Below, piece by piece: positions 38,726 to 49,800 of a stretch of 64,000 nucleotides of DNA. The position numbers were made by a program, and so were the translations under genes. Within the stretch, counting starts at the first letter, position 1. Each line of letters begins with the position of its first letter. The DNA comes from Cinclus cinclus (taxonomy: Eukaryota; Chordata; Aves; Passeriformes; Cinclidae): contig NC_085046.1 of the NCBI RefSeq assembly GCF_963662255.1, forward strand, positions 140,631,762 to 140,695,761, in the 5' to 3' direction. The notes under the pieces were generated by a model. The model ran no database searches. It was not told the origin of the DNA and saw nothing but the letters and a program-made list of their open reading frames with translations.

Positions 38726-41700
38726 GTTAGACATTGTCACATCATGCAGAAGAGAAATCAAAATCAATCCTTCACACAAACAAGTTGTTACAGTTTGGTT
38801 TGCTACATGTTAACTATAAGTAAATCTCTTTCTGCTTTGTTAACATCTTTTAAGACATGTTATCTAAGCCCATGGCATTTAGCTGTAGAGGAGTAAAACC
38901 GAAACTTAATAACTAATGTTAACCACATTAATTTTTGTAGGGAAAATTTTAATATATTCAGAAGTTCCCTAGGTCAATATATTTACTATATTTACAGATT
39001 TTACCTTAGCTTTTTAAATGTTACTTTGATTTGCTTTTTTTCTCTTCAGAAGAAGACACAGATATCAACTGCTCTTGGGCAAAGACTACTGGTGTCTTTA
39101 ATAATAATATTAAAAATATTCACATGAGTGTAATAATTTCGATTGAACTTTAAGCAGCAATATGTTCGTTCATCTGTAAATATTTTGCCATTACTGCAAT
39201 GGCAGTGCCCCAGATGCAATCTGTCTACACTGAACACAAGAGATGTAAGACAGCCTGTGCATTTTGTACCTGGGCAGGCACTTTGCTGTCCCAGCAGTGC
39301 TCACACCGGCAGTGCCAGGATGCTGCTGCAGCTGGGCAGAGCTGGGGGCACAGGCTCTCCTCTGCAGGAGGCACAGCTGCCTGCTCAATCCACCAAAGCC
39401 CACATTAATAAGACATTGATATTTGGCTTTTTAAAAATGCAGACCAGTCTATTTCATGCAAGAATATGATCCTAGGAGCAAGAAAACCACGTTAGGTTCC
39501 TTTCGTGAGTCTTTGGTTATTGTTTCAGTCCAAAATACAGATGTCATTAGTGATCGTAATGAAAAACTGTTATAAGAAAAAGAAAGAAACATTGTACAGA
39601 GCTTTATTCTTATAGGAGGAATGCAATACTGTATCGGGGAATCCACTGCTAAAGGTCTGGAAAGGAGAAATTAAATTTGGGAATAGTTAATGTATTGCTA
39701 CATTGCAAACTAAAACACATAGTTTTGACATACACATTTGCACTGTTTTTCTTAGGAGATGACTGTTTTCATTCTTACAAAAATTACTATTACTGAATCC
39801 AGCTAAATTTGCACAGGCTGTTTCAAGGCAAAGGTATCATGTGCATTTAGCTTTTCATGATTTTGTACTTAGGAAAAAAAAGGAAATCTAATCCTCTTAA
39901 AACCTTCCTTGCATTTTTATTATTTTTTAATTATAAAAATGGGATTTTTGCAAGACCATGTGATTTTTTCACTATCTGATGTGACCACTTGCATTAATCC
40001 AATAAAGCTTTTGGCTCAAAGGGATCGTGAGAGCATTTAAGCAAATGGGGGAGTTTCAAGAAATCTAAAGTTGTTTTGCTAAAAAAGTGTGTTTAGATTT
40101 GGCTATAATATATGGCCACAGCCCCTAAGCATGGTCTCAGCAGACTGACATAGAAAATAGGCTGTTTTACCATTCCAGGATATAATAAAAATTCCCTTAT
40201 GTCCAGTTAATTCAAGGTATGTGACTTATACAGCTGAAAATTTGTATTTATGCAGTTCCTCTTTTTCTAAAAATCTCAGATGGAAAAATGCTAACAGCTT
40301 TTGAAAAAAAAAAAATATAAATTTTGACCACTCCAAACTATCAAAAATACCTCAAAAATAATTTTTTACATGACAGAGTAAAACCCGACCTTCTCCCACA
40401 TACTGTAAAGAACATCAAAGAATTCCAGTGACGTGTCATTGAAATAGACTGATCTGCATCTGTCTGATTCAGCCTCATACAGGAGATGTATTAAGTTATT
40501 CTGAAAATATTTCTGAATGTTATGTTCTTATTTCTTATGAAACAGCTCCCACGGGCTTGTTCTTTTGTGCTGTCGCTGGGTGTGGGCCTGACACCTGGCA
40601 CCAAGTCAGGGCAGGTACACCCAGTCCCAGGGATACCCCGGGAGCAAACTTCACCTGGAGCCAGGACTATTCCCCCTTAACAATTCATCTACACAGACAA
40701 ATAAAGCAGCTTTCTTCTTAATTTGTATGTTAGTTATGAATGAGAAATTGAAGAATTCCTCAACCAAGGATGGTTTTTTTTTTGTGCATTAATAGAAATG
40801 TACTGGGAATAGTATTTAACCCCCACATATACAAAGAAGCTGAGACTGCATTTAACTCTCTAAATGATATGTCAAATTTTCCTGCACTTGTGCCCATAAC
40901 CAAAGTGAATTCAATCAAGATTTGCTCATGTAACAACAATGAATTTGGTTTATTATTCCATATTTGAAGCTAGATAGTGCAAATTGCAAAATGAAATATA
41001 TCCAGTAGATGTCATCATCCTGCACCCCACGTGCCTGATAATCCAGTTTACATTACTTTTTTAAAATTGAATTTTGAAATCAAAATTAGGAGTCCTAATA
41101 CCAATAGCAATTTTTCTGAAAAATTTGTGTAAAACATACTCATTTGATGTGATACACCTTACTAACACTAGGATTTCTGCAATGTTTGCAACCTGGAAGT
41201 GTTCATGCACAAAGTAATTGGCAGATATCCATGACTGCACTCACATGCCCAAATAACATCTGTAAAATATGCCAGTAAATGCATGTATTTAAACCTGAAA
41301 ATCCATTTAATGGGTTCCATTTAATCCACATGTCCTTAAAGCAATATAAATATGAAACAGCATTGTTTCTGATCCTGAAGCCTGTACTGCAAAAATAGAT
41401 TTAAGATCCTCTTTACAGAAGAGAATATTAAATGAAGTTGAAAGGGCTTTGGGAGGTCAGGGAATTCCATTTTCATAAATAGTGCTTTGAGTTGTTCATT
41501 TCTTGAAATTACACCTCATATAAATTACTATTTTCATATGGTTTACTGGGAATTATGAAATACTCTGATGTGCTTGATTTACATTGTTTTTCATTGCAAA
41601 TCAATACTGTTATTTACATTCAGCAGCTTTATACTCAGTTGAGGAGTAAAATGATTCAGCCATCTTCAAACGTTTTCACATTTTATTTGGTGTGGGGAGA

Positions 41701-42157
41701 CTTACTAGGTCAGAGTTATTCCTTTCAGCATGTGATTAAAACACGCACTTTGTCCATGTCCATGGATTTTGTAATACAATCCTTTAGCAATCTGGCAACA
41801 TTTCTGGCTTTGTTAGCTGGGGCATTGCTTAGGAAAATTCCTGTGCAATACTGTTGTGGTCTGATCCAATCCCCTTTGGAAACAATAGAAAGGCTTCCAA
41901 GGGCTTAAACCATGGACAAATGAGGTTCATGCAAAGGCTGAGCCCCAGCAGGTGAAGCAGGAGGTGGACACTGGCAGGAAATTGCAGTGTGGCAGATGCC
42001 AACAGGCTCACGAGCTCATCTCGGTTGTGTCCTGAAACCTGCTTTTAATTCCTACGAGGGATGGGATGGGAAATGTCCCAGTTTCAGATGGGCAAACATC
42101 ATTACACATTGCTTTCAATTTACTAATAATTTCTTTATTTAGTAAAAATTGTACAAC
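38726..42157. other. Intergenic; nothing recognised
   Basis: This is AT-rich DNA without recognisable exons or repeats. Two GC-richer patches (about 39.28-39.40 and 40.55-40.68 kb) lie in it but carry no signature that I can name. Confidence 0.6.
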
Positions 42158-42422
42158 CACAGAATGTTAAGGGGTTGGAATGGACCTTAAAGATCACCTA
42201 ATCCCAACCCCCTTGCCATGGGCAGGGACACCTACCAGAGCCCCATCCAAACTGGCTTTGAACACTGACAGGGTTGGGGCAGCCACAACCTCCCTGGGGA
42301 TCCAGTTCCAGTGTCTCGCCACCCTCACAGTGAAAAATTTCTTTTTGATGTCTACCCTAAATTTTTCCTCTTTCAATTTGCTCCCATTACTCCTTGTCCT
42401 ATCACTACAGCTCTTGATGAAA
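42158..42422 (-). mobile_element. CR1 LINE 3' fragment, minus orientation
   Basis: It begins 'ccacagaatgttaaggggttggaatggaccttaaagatcacc' and runs through 'tgccatgggcagggacacc', 'ggggcagccacaacctccctgggg', 'ccaccctcacagtgaaaaatttcttt' and 'ccttgtcctatcactacag', all in reverse-complement CR1 order. The ATTCTATG tail is eroded. It faces the plus-oriented CR1 at 42,875 across about 450 bp of other sequence. Confidence 0.92.
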
Positions 42423-42874
42423 AATCAAGGCAGCTTGAAGTTTCCAGTTGTCCTTGTATCTGCAGCTTCTATGATAATGCGTGAAGAAGGAGAAAGGATT
42501 TGAAAGGGAAATGCCTTTTTTCCTCTGACCCTTCTCCATGGTTATGCATTGACTAAGACAGGTCTTGTGCATCCCATTCAAGAGAACAGGGGATTCACTC
42601 TGATTAATGCCCATTAGTCCTCCAGGCTGCACAACTCCCTGACAGCCCTGGATGGTACCGAGAGCTCCAAGATCCCCGGGCAGCGTGGGGCAAAGCTGCA
42701 GCAGTGAGAGCGCTGAGGGACGGGGGCCGCGGGGCTGACCCCTCTCCAGGGGCTGCAGCATAAACACCTCTCTTTATGGCGGGCAGAGGATTGCTGTCGT
42801 GAAGTTTTAGGGGCACTTTAGGGACATGAGGGGCCGAAGTATTCATGGGACCAGGCCCGCTGCCAGCCCACCAT

Positions 42875-43395
42875 TTGAGCCAGTGTGTGCCCCGGTGGGC
42901 AAGAAGGCCCACGGCATCCTCGATTGTATCAGCACAGTGACCAGCAGGACCAGGGCAGTGACTGTCCTTCGGTACTCAGTGGTGCTGTCACAACCTCACC
43001 GCTGTGTCCAGTGCTGGGCCCCTCAGCTCCAGAAGGACATCGAAGGGCTGGAGAGTGTCCAGAGAAGGGCAACAGAGCTGGGGGAGCACCAGGAGCAGCT
43101 GAGGTTGCTGAAGGCGTTCAGCTTGGAGAAACAGATGTCCAAGGGGGATTTTACAGCTTTCTACAACTCCCTGAAGGAGGCTGTAGCCACGTGCGGGTTC
43201 TCTGTTCTCCGAGGAAACCAGCGTAATGATGAGAGGAAAGGCCTTAAGCTGTGCCAGGGGAGTTTAGGTTGGACATCGGGAGTTTTTCAGAGAAAGGCTG
43301 ATTAGAGGCTGAAAGGGGCTGCCCCGCGCAGCGGTGGGGCTCACGGCCCCCGGCGGTGCTGGAGAAAGGCCGGGACGCGGTCATTAGCGCTCCGC
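42875..43395 (+). mobile_element. CR1 LINE fragment, plus orientation, ending inside the RNF139 promoter island
   Basis: CR1 sense blocks run in order: 'gcatcctcgattgtatcagc', 'ctgtgtccagtgctgggcccctcagctccagaaggacat', 'gaagggctggagagtgtccagagaagggcaac', 'tgaggttgctgaaggcgttcagcttggagaa', 'aaaggccttaagctgtgccaggggag' and 'ttaggttggacatcgggag', then 'ctggagaaaggccgggacgcggtcattagcgct'. The expected last 60-100 bp and the octamer tail are missing, and unrelated CpG-island sequence begins at once. The last part of the CR1 is unusually rich in CpG. The 159-codon frame in it (42,826-43,305) is not a gene. Confidence 0.85.
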
Positions 43396-43534
43396 CACAG
43401 CTCTGAGGGCGCTCCGCCCCCTCCCCAGCCCAATAGACCCCGGCAGCCCTCGAGGCGGGGCTGCGCATGCGCCCCCTCGGCGCGGCCCCGCCCCCGGCCC
43501 GGCGGGCGGCGCTGCCGCGGGCGCGCGCAGGAAC

Positions 43535-43591
43535 ATGGAGGTGGCGGCGCGGGAGAGTCGGGCGCGCCGGGCGGCGGGCGCGGGGCGGTAG
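43535..43591 (+). promoter_or_regulatory. RNF139: Candidate uORF in the RNF139 5' leader (18 codons)
   Basis: An ATG with A at -3 and G at +4 (GGAACATGGAG) opens an 18-codon frame (MEVAARESRARRAAGAGR) that stops at TAG 43,589-43,591. The RNF139 start lies 99 bases further on, which is enough for reinitiation. It matters only if transcription begins upstream of 43,535, which is likely but not shown by the sequence. Confidence 0.4.
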
Positions 43592-43690
43592 CGGCTCCCG
43601 GCCGCCCTCCCTTCGGCCTTCCTTCGCTCCCTCCCCCTCCGCTCCTCCAGCGGTGGGAGAGGCGGCCCGCCTGCCCCCCCAACGCAGGGC

Positions 43691-43871
43691 ATGGCGGCCC
43701 CGGGCCCTCCGCGGCTGCCCCAGCTGCGGCTGGGCCCGCGGCTGCGGGCCGGGCTGGAGGTCGCGCTGCGGGTGCCGAGCCTGTTCCTCATCGACGCCAT
43801 CTTCAACTCGGCCCCGCTGCCGGGCGGCTCCATGAGCGCCGCGCTGCTGGGCGCGCTGCTGCGGCTGCTGG
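43691..43871 (+). CDS. RNF139: RNF139 coding exon 1
   Basis: The exon has 60 codons plus one base. ATG at 43,691 is in a good context (G at -3, G at +4), and MAAPGPP aligns with the human MAAVGPP start. LEVALRVPSLFLIDAIFNS (residues 22-40) matches the conserved first hydrophobic stretch. The exon ends CTGCTGG followed by GTGAGAC, a strong donor in phase 1; the split Gly codon (G/GT) is completed by exon 2. Codon 41 onward is GC-driven and differs from the human sequence. Confidence 0.95.
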
Positions 43872-46800
43872 GTGAGACACCTTCCCCTTCCTCCCCCTCC
43901 CGGCAGACACGCACCGTGCCCCGCCGGCCCCGCTCACCGCCGCGGGCACGGCGCGGCCGCCGCCGCTCCCCGCCCCTCACCCGCCGCCTGGCTGCTGCTG
44001 CTGCTGTCGCGGCCCGTCTCTCCCCTTCCCCCGGCCCTGATTCCCGTCCTCTCCGCTCCTCTCTGCCATTCCCGAACCCCTGCTCGGCCGTCCGGGCTGG
44101 ATCATCGCCTCGCCCCCTCGTGCCCCGCTCCGGGCCCGGTTCACCCCCCGATCTCTCCCCGGTTCCTTCCTCTTGTCCCCGTAGCGGTGCGAAGACCCGG
44201 CGCGGGCTCGGGGCTGTGACCCCCCCCCCTCCCACTCTGGGGGCTTCCAAGGCGGGAGACATGTGACTTAATAAGTATAGGGTTTTCATGTGGATTTTTA
44301 AAAACCCTTTGGATAGCGTGATGTCTTCCTGAAATAGGCTGTTAACGCCTTATTTTAGCAACAGCATTCAGAAGTGCCGGGAATTTGGTTCCCAGAGGAA
44401 AGAGAAGCCTCTTGAAACTTGGCAATGCTTAGTTTCTAGCTTTTTTTTTTTTTTCTTCCCCTGCACGAAGGATGAAAGTCACTGGTATAACTAGGTGGTG
44501 CTTTTTTCAGTATCGTTAACTTGGGTTCTTACATAGCCGCGGCTCGGTGGGAGTCCTGTTCAGTGAACTGCTGTATAGGCGATACTGTGCTGTGTACCAC
44601 GTTTTGGAGCTGACTGTCCTGAGGCAGGAAGAACACAAAACAAATCAAGTTGTTGTTTGGGTTTTATTTGGGTTTTTTTTTTTGCAGGCCTGAGAGAGAT
44701 GGATTTTATTTGACGTTTATACTAGAAGAGAAACAGGAAGGAAATAGGTGGTACAGCTTTTGTGGCAGGAAGCAGAGAAGAGAGGGTTAAAGGAAATTTG
44801 CACAGCGAAAAGTGTGTGTGACTGCATCACACAAGTCAAGGAGTAGAGGGGGGAAAAAGTAAATAACCTATAGCAAGACAGCAGGTGAGAGGAGAGCAAA
44901 GGGAGGTGGTAACAGTGCAGCAGGTGTTTTGGTTTTTGCATTTATTATATTTTTTATGATTATATTATTGCTTTGGTTAAGGGTGCCAGGGGAAGTCTCT
45001 GCTCACATGAGAAGTGATGCTGAGGAAGCCCTGAGTTGCCTCCTTTGCCTGCCGTGGCATGGGTATCAGCAACTCTGGGATGGGGAGCAGGGATTCTTCC
45101 TCCCTGCTTCCCATTTTCTTGACCTTTTGTTCAACACTTTAAGAATTGCTGAGAGTGATGATTCCTTTTTAAAAAAATGAGATTGTAGTGCTTCACCTAC
45201 TTAATTTTATGAGTCCTTCATCATGTGATCCAGATGCTGTAAGAAGGCCATTGAAATGAATTCCACTTGTGTAAATGGGAGTGGTGGATGTGTTGTTCAG
45301 TGATGTCCCTTAAGTGTGTGGTAGTGGGATTAACAGATTTTGAGGTTTTGATTAACCACTTTTGAGGTTTGCATTTATATGAACACTTTTCTGGAAGGGT
45401 TTGGGGGAAGAAGTGGGTCATTTTTGCCTTCTGGGGGGGGGGGGGGGGGAAACAAAGAACTTTGGGAATGTTTTATGCCAAGAAATTTACTTTGAACATT
45501 TAGAAAAGGGGTGTGTGACTCTTGGCTTTCCAAAACTGACAACTAAAATGTAGGCACCTAAAGATGATCCTAAACACCTTCCATGTGGTTCAGACAACAG
45601 TGCTTGTACATCAGTTTTTTCTCATCTGAATTTAAGGATTGCAGAGTTGGTTTTTTTTTTTTTGCTGTTAAGAAAGTGATACAGTTATTTTGGGTCATTC
45701 TGTATTTAAACAGTGTAAAATATCCTTTTATTTACCATTTGCAGATTTTGAAGTACTGATCCAAACTTTTCCTGTAGCACAATAGCACAGGATAAACAGA
45801 CAACCTGTCCACTAGATACAAAGATTAAAAGCTCTGAAGAGATTGATGATTTTTGGGCATGATGTTAAACAGTTCTGAAATAATCTGGGAGTACAGCTCT
45901 TGAGGAATGCTAATAGAGATCTGTGTGGGTGTTACAAAGATTTACAGCAGGATTCCTTGGTCTGATTCTTCCATCACTTTCTACGCAAGTAAATAAGAGT
46001 TATACATGGCACAGAACCAACTTCCACAGCTGGAGCAAGTTTTCTCTTTCATGTTTTTGATTAACCTTGCTTTGTCCCCAACACAATGTTTACCTTTGGT
46101 ATCTTTGCACTGGGTTTAAGTATCTCAATTCCAGCAGAACCACCACCCCCAGGAGTGTGTGACTGGCACCTCAGACAGCAGTCCCTCCTCAGTGAGGACA
46201 CTGAGTTTTGAGAAGGGTGCTATAAATACTTGAGGCTGCAGATAGATGTGGAAGTAAACAGAATGATTGGAACTAGGGAAAAATAGTTTGGCAGTTCCAC
46301 ATGAATGAAATGCTGATGTGTAAAAGTGACTGTCTCCTGCACGTGACTGAAAGTCAAATCCTTCGTGGGCTGCTATAAAGATACTGACAAATGTCAGGAT
46401 TTAAAGGAGAAAAAATGAGAAGAGAAATTCATTGTAACACAAGAAATTATTTTAAGAGTAAGTACAGCTTGGTTTGGTTCAGTGCTGTGTTTGGAGGCTA
46501 TATTGGGACAGTTGGCAATGGGGTGGTACAGGTAGAAACGGTAAAGATGAGTAGAGAGACAAACCTTATCAAAGGAGGAACTGCAGCATTTCCTAGTAGA
46601 GGGAAAATGGAAAAAGACTTATTGTTTTGGAGAGCAAAGGGGGTGGGCACAGGGCAGGGCAACTTATCATGTCGAGATGGACTAACTGACATTAATGGAG
46701 ATGGGGAAAAGGTGTGCTCACTGCCCCTTCTGAGATCTGTTACCTCTTAGGGTCTTTTGAGACTCCTGTGAGTCTTGACTTTTCCCCATAAGAGCTAAGA

Positions 46801-49800
46801 GAGAAACGCTGTACTTTTTGTTAGTCCCTCTTCAGAGGAACCAATAGTATAAGCTGTATTGACTCACTGTTGTACTGTTTTTAGAGATGTGTCTTGCATG
46901 TGAAACGTCAGTGTTTTAAGATGACCTGCAGTATCTAAATACAGGCCTGTTACTGCCACTGCAAGGCATAAAAATAGTTTTTGTTAAGGCGTGTTTCAGA
47001 GCAGCCTGCTTACTGCAAAATGCATCTCCTTTGGCTCAAATGACCAGAATTACATAAATAATGACTTTGTACAGGCATGCGAGTCTTTTCTGTGACTTCT
47101 GAGCAAAGACAAAGGCTATAAACTTGTCAGCAGTATTGGCTTTCTTAAAGATGTTTGTGGTGGTTAAAATGACAAGGCAACTGCCAAGCTTATTTTGTAA
47201 AAAGTGCTGTATGTAACCAATATTCTTTCCGTTTTTTCCTGGAAGAACTGAGCTACAATGTAAGAGGCTTTCTGAAAACTGATAGAGGCTTTTCCTCAGT
47301 CCACTTCACAAGGTTACCAGGTTAATGATTAGTTAAGGAAAATGTGTTTATATTAGCCAGTGCTACTGGCAAGGAATACTGTTCAGGCATATTAGTAACT
47401 TTATTTGTAGCCTGCTTTTGCAGTTGATTCATGTTGATCCTCTCTCTTCTCAGTCTTCCAGGCAGTGGAGGTTTGGTTTTTGTTTTTGTATATTTGTGTG
47501 TGTTCGGTTGCTGTTGTTGTTTTTCTTTATACAAGCAGTGGTCACCTATTGGTAGAATCAAATGCTATTTCAAGTGTTTTATTCTCACGATCAAGAGACT
47601 GTGGTTTAAATTTCTTAAACACTTGTTTATGGCCGATTTAGAACAACCTAAACTACAATTGTCAGAAAAGACCGATCCTGTCCTCCAGCAGAAAGAGGAT
47701 TACTGGTGATTTCATTGGTTTTAGTACAGAGATTGAAAGCAACTTAGAATCAAATATAAGCTGTAGAGAATGAAATCTCTCCAAACTGGTTTGGATGTGA
47801 AAGCAGTTCCATAGAGTGGAAGCTGATTGACAAGTCCAAAACAAAGGCAGTGTGTTTCCTGAAAAATAAACTGTTTAAGGAAATGAATTTAGTGCTAAGT
47901 GCTATTTAATTTGGCACCTCTTAGGGCAGAGCCCTTACCTATGTAATGCACAGTGATGGAATTCATAAATTACACTACAGAAGTTTACTGCAGGGACGTG
48001 TAATCCCAAACTCCCAATACTGCAGTTGCTCTGATAGGATTTCTCATAGGAAGGTGCAGACTTTGCAGGCATGGTCAAGATGTGGTCATGGTCAGTATGA
48101 GGGAGAGGTTAGCAAACAGGAATTTCAAGGCCTAAATCTGACTTCTAACAAGACTGACAAGTTTGCACTGGCAAAGAGGCAGTTGGTGCAGTTTTGGATT
48201 CTGTGCACAAAAGCTCTATACTGTGGAAGGTCTTCCTCCTGTGTTTTTTTTTTTTTCTTCCTTCCTTTGTTATCACTGTCACCAGGAATAAAAGCAAACT
48301 GAAGGGAAATAGAAGTGCCTTCCCCACAACAAAACTACAGCAATTTTTCACTACTTTCCCATTAAAGAGTTTAAAATGTTCTGTTTACTTACCTTTAGTA
48401 CTCCAGCTTGGATACCTGTAGTTGAGTACCTTGTTCAAGTGAATTAGTGGACTTAGTAAATTTTACTAAATTATTTATTAGCTTTGCTTATAAAGGTGAT
48501 GTTAAGATGATGCTTATAAAAGTGATCTGTTGGATTTTTTTTGGTCACTATTCTAGTTTAAAACTGCAACGAACTCCATAGTAATTGTGATTTAGGGCTT
48601 GCAGTGGCTTTCCATCACAGCTGTAGTGCACAGATGTTAAATGCAGAGATTAACTGGTCCTCTTGCCTCTTCTCTGAAAAGGACACAATTGGTAATGCAA
48701 AGTTACAAGTGACTAATGGGGAATTGATACATTAAATTAATGATTAATGTTGCTCCAAAGCTAATAGGTTAAAATCTGTTGTTGAACTTCTCTTGAGAAC
48801 TAAAGGATTTCAATCTGGTTTTAGGTGTCTTTGTATCCAGTGTTGTTCTGGTCTTACAACAGCGAGCACTTTTCAAGTTCTACATGATCACTTCAGCGTT
48901 TCTGCTGGCTGCAACTTCAGTGTTGGTGAATTACTATGCTGCTTTGCACATAAACTTCCACAGTGCCTACTACACACCTGCATTCGGAATTCAGATCTTC
49001 CTACATAAAGGACCTTCGCTATGGATGGCACTTTCCATCCTTCAGCTTACCTTTGGAATTGGATATGTTACGCTGCTAAACATGCAGTCCATATACTCTC
49101 AACTCATTATCCTGGATATATTGATTCCTGTAGTTGGCTTGGTTGTTGAATTACCTTTAAATGTCCGGCAAGTACTTGTTTTTATTTCAGGCCTAGTGTT
49201 GACACTAAATACCACAGCCATTTTAGTTACGAAAATCAAGTGGTTCTATTATTCGGTACGATACGTTTATCTGCTGGTGAGGCACATGTATCGTATTTAT
49301 GGATTACAGCTATTGATGGAAGATACATGGAAAAGGATTCGGTTTCCAGCTGTACTACGTGTTTTTTGGCTAACAAGACTTACAGCACAAGCTGTTGTAT
49401 TAACATATGTTGTAAAGATGGCTGAAAACAACACAGAAGAAAAATTCTTCTTAATATCATGGGAAAACTGTTGGGAACTCATTTGCAGCCTGATCATAAG
49501 TGGCTGTGACTCTACTTTAACTGTATTGGGCATGAGTGCCGTAATTTCCTCAATAGCGCATTATTTGGGACTTGGTATCCTGGCCTTCATTGGATCAACT
49601 GATGAGGATGACAAAAGGCTTGGGTTTGTAGCACCCGTCTTATTTTTCATTTTGGCTCTGCAGACTGGTTTAAGTGGACTGAAACCAGAGGAACGATTAG
49701 TTCGCCTGAGTCGAAACATGTGCCTTTTGTTGACTGCAGTCCTGCATTTTATCCATGGAATGACAGACCCCGTGCTGATGTCTCTCAGTGCCTCCCATGT

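Larger units (their letters stand above)
43320..44240 (+). promoter_or_regulatory. RNF139: CpG island and promoter of RNF139
   Basis: A dense CpG- and GC-rich island surrounds RNF139 exon 1. A palindromic NRF1 site TGCGCATGCGC lies at 43,462-43,472, next to Sp1-type boxes (GAGGCGGGG at 43,452; CCCCGCCCCC near 43,487). A YY1-like ATGGCGGC overlaps the start codon at 43,691. No TATA box is seen, so transcription probably starts at several points between the NRF1 site and about 43,640. The upstream edge merges with a CR1 copy. Minus-strand open frames of up to 301 codons here are GC-bias artefacts. Confidence 0.85.

Noticed and set aside
42826..43305. 159-codon plus-strand frame upstream of RNF139
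   Set aside because: It falls within a CR1 3' fragment. The matching blocks in other CR1 copies show that it is repeat sequence.
43384..44289. 301-codon minus-strand open frame across the RNF139 island
   Set aside because: It lies antisense to a confirmed exon, is made of Arg/Gly/Ala/Pro repeats from GC-rich DNA and contains no known domain.
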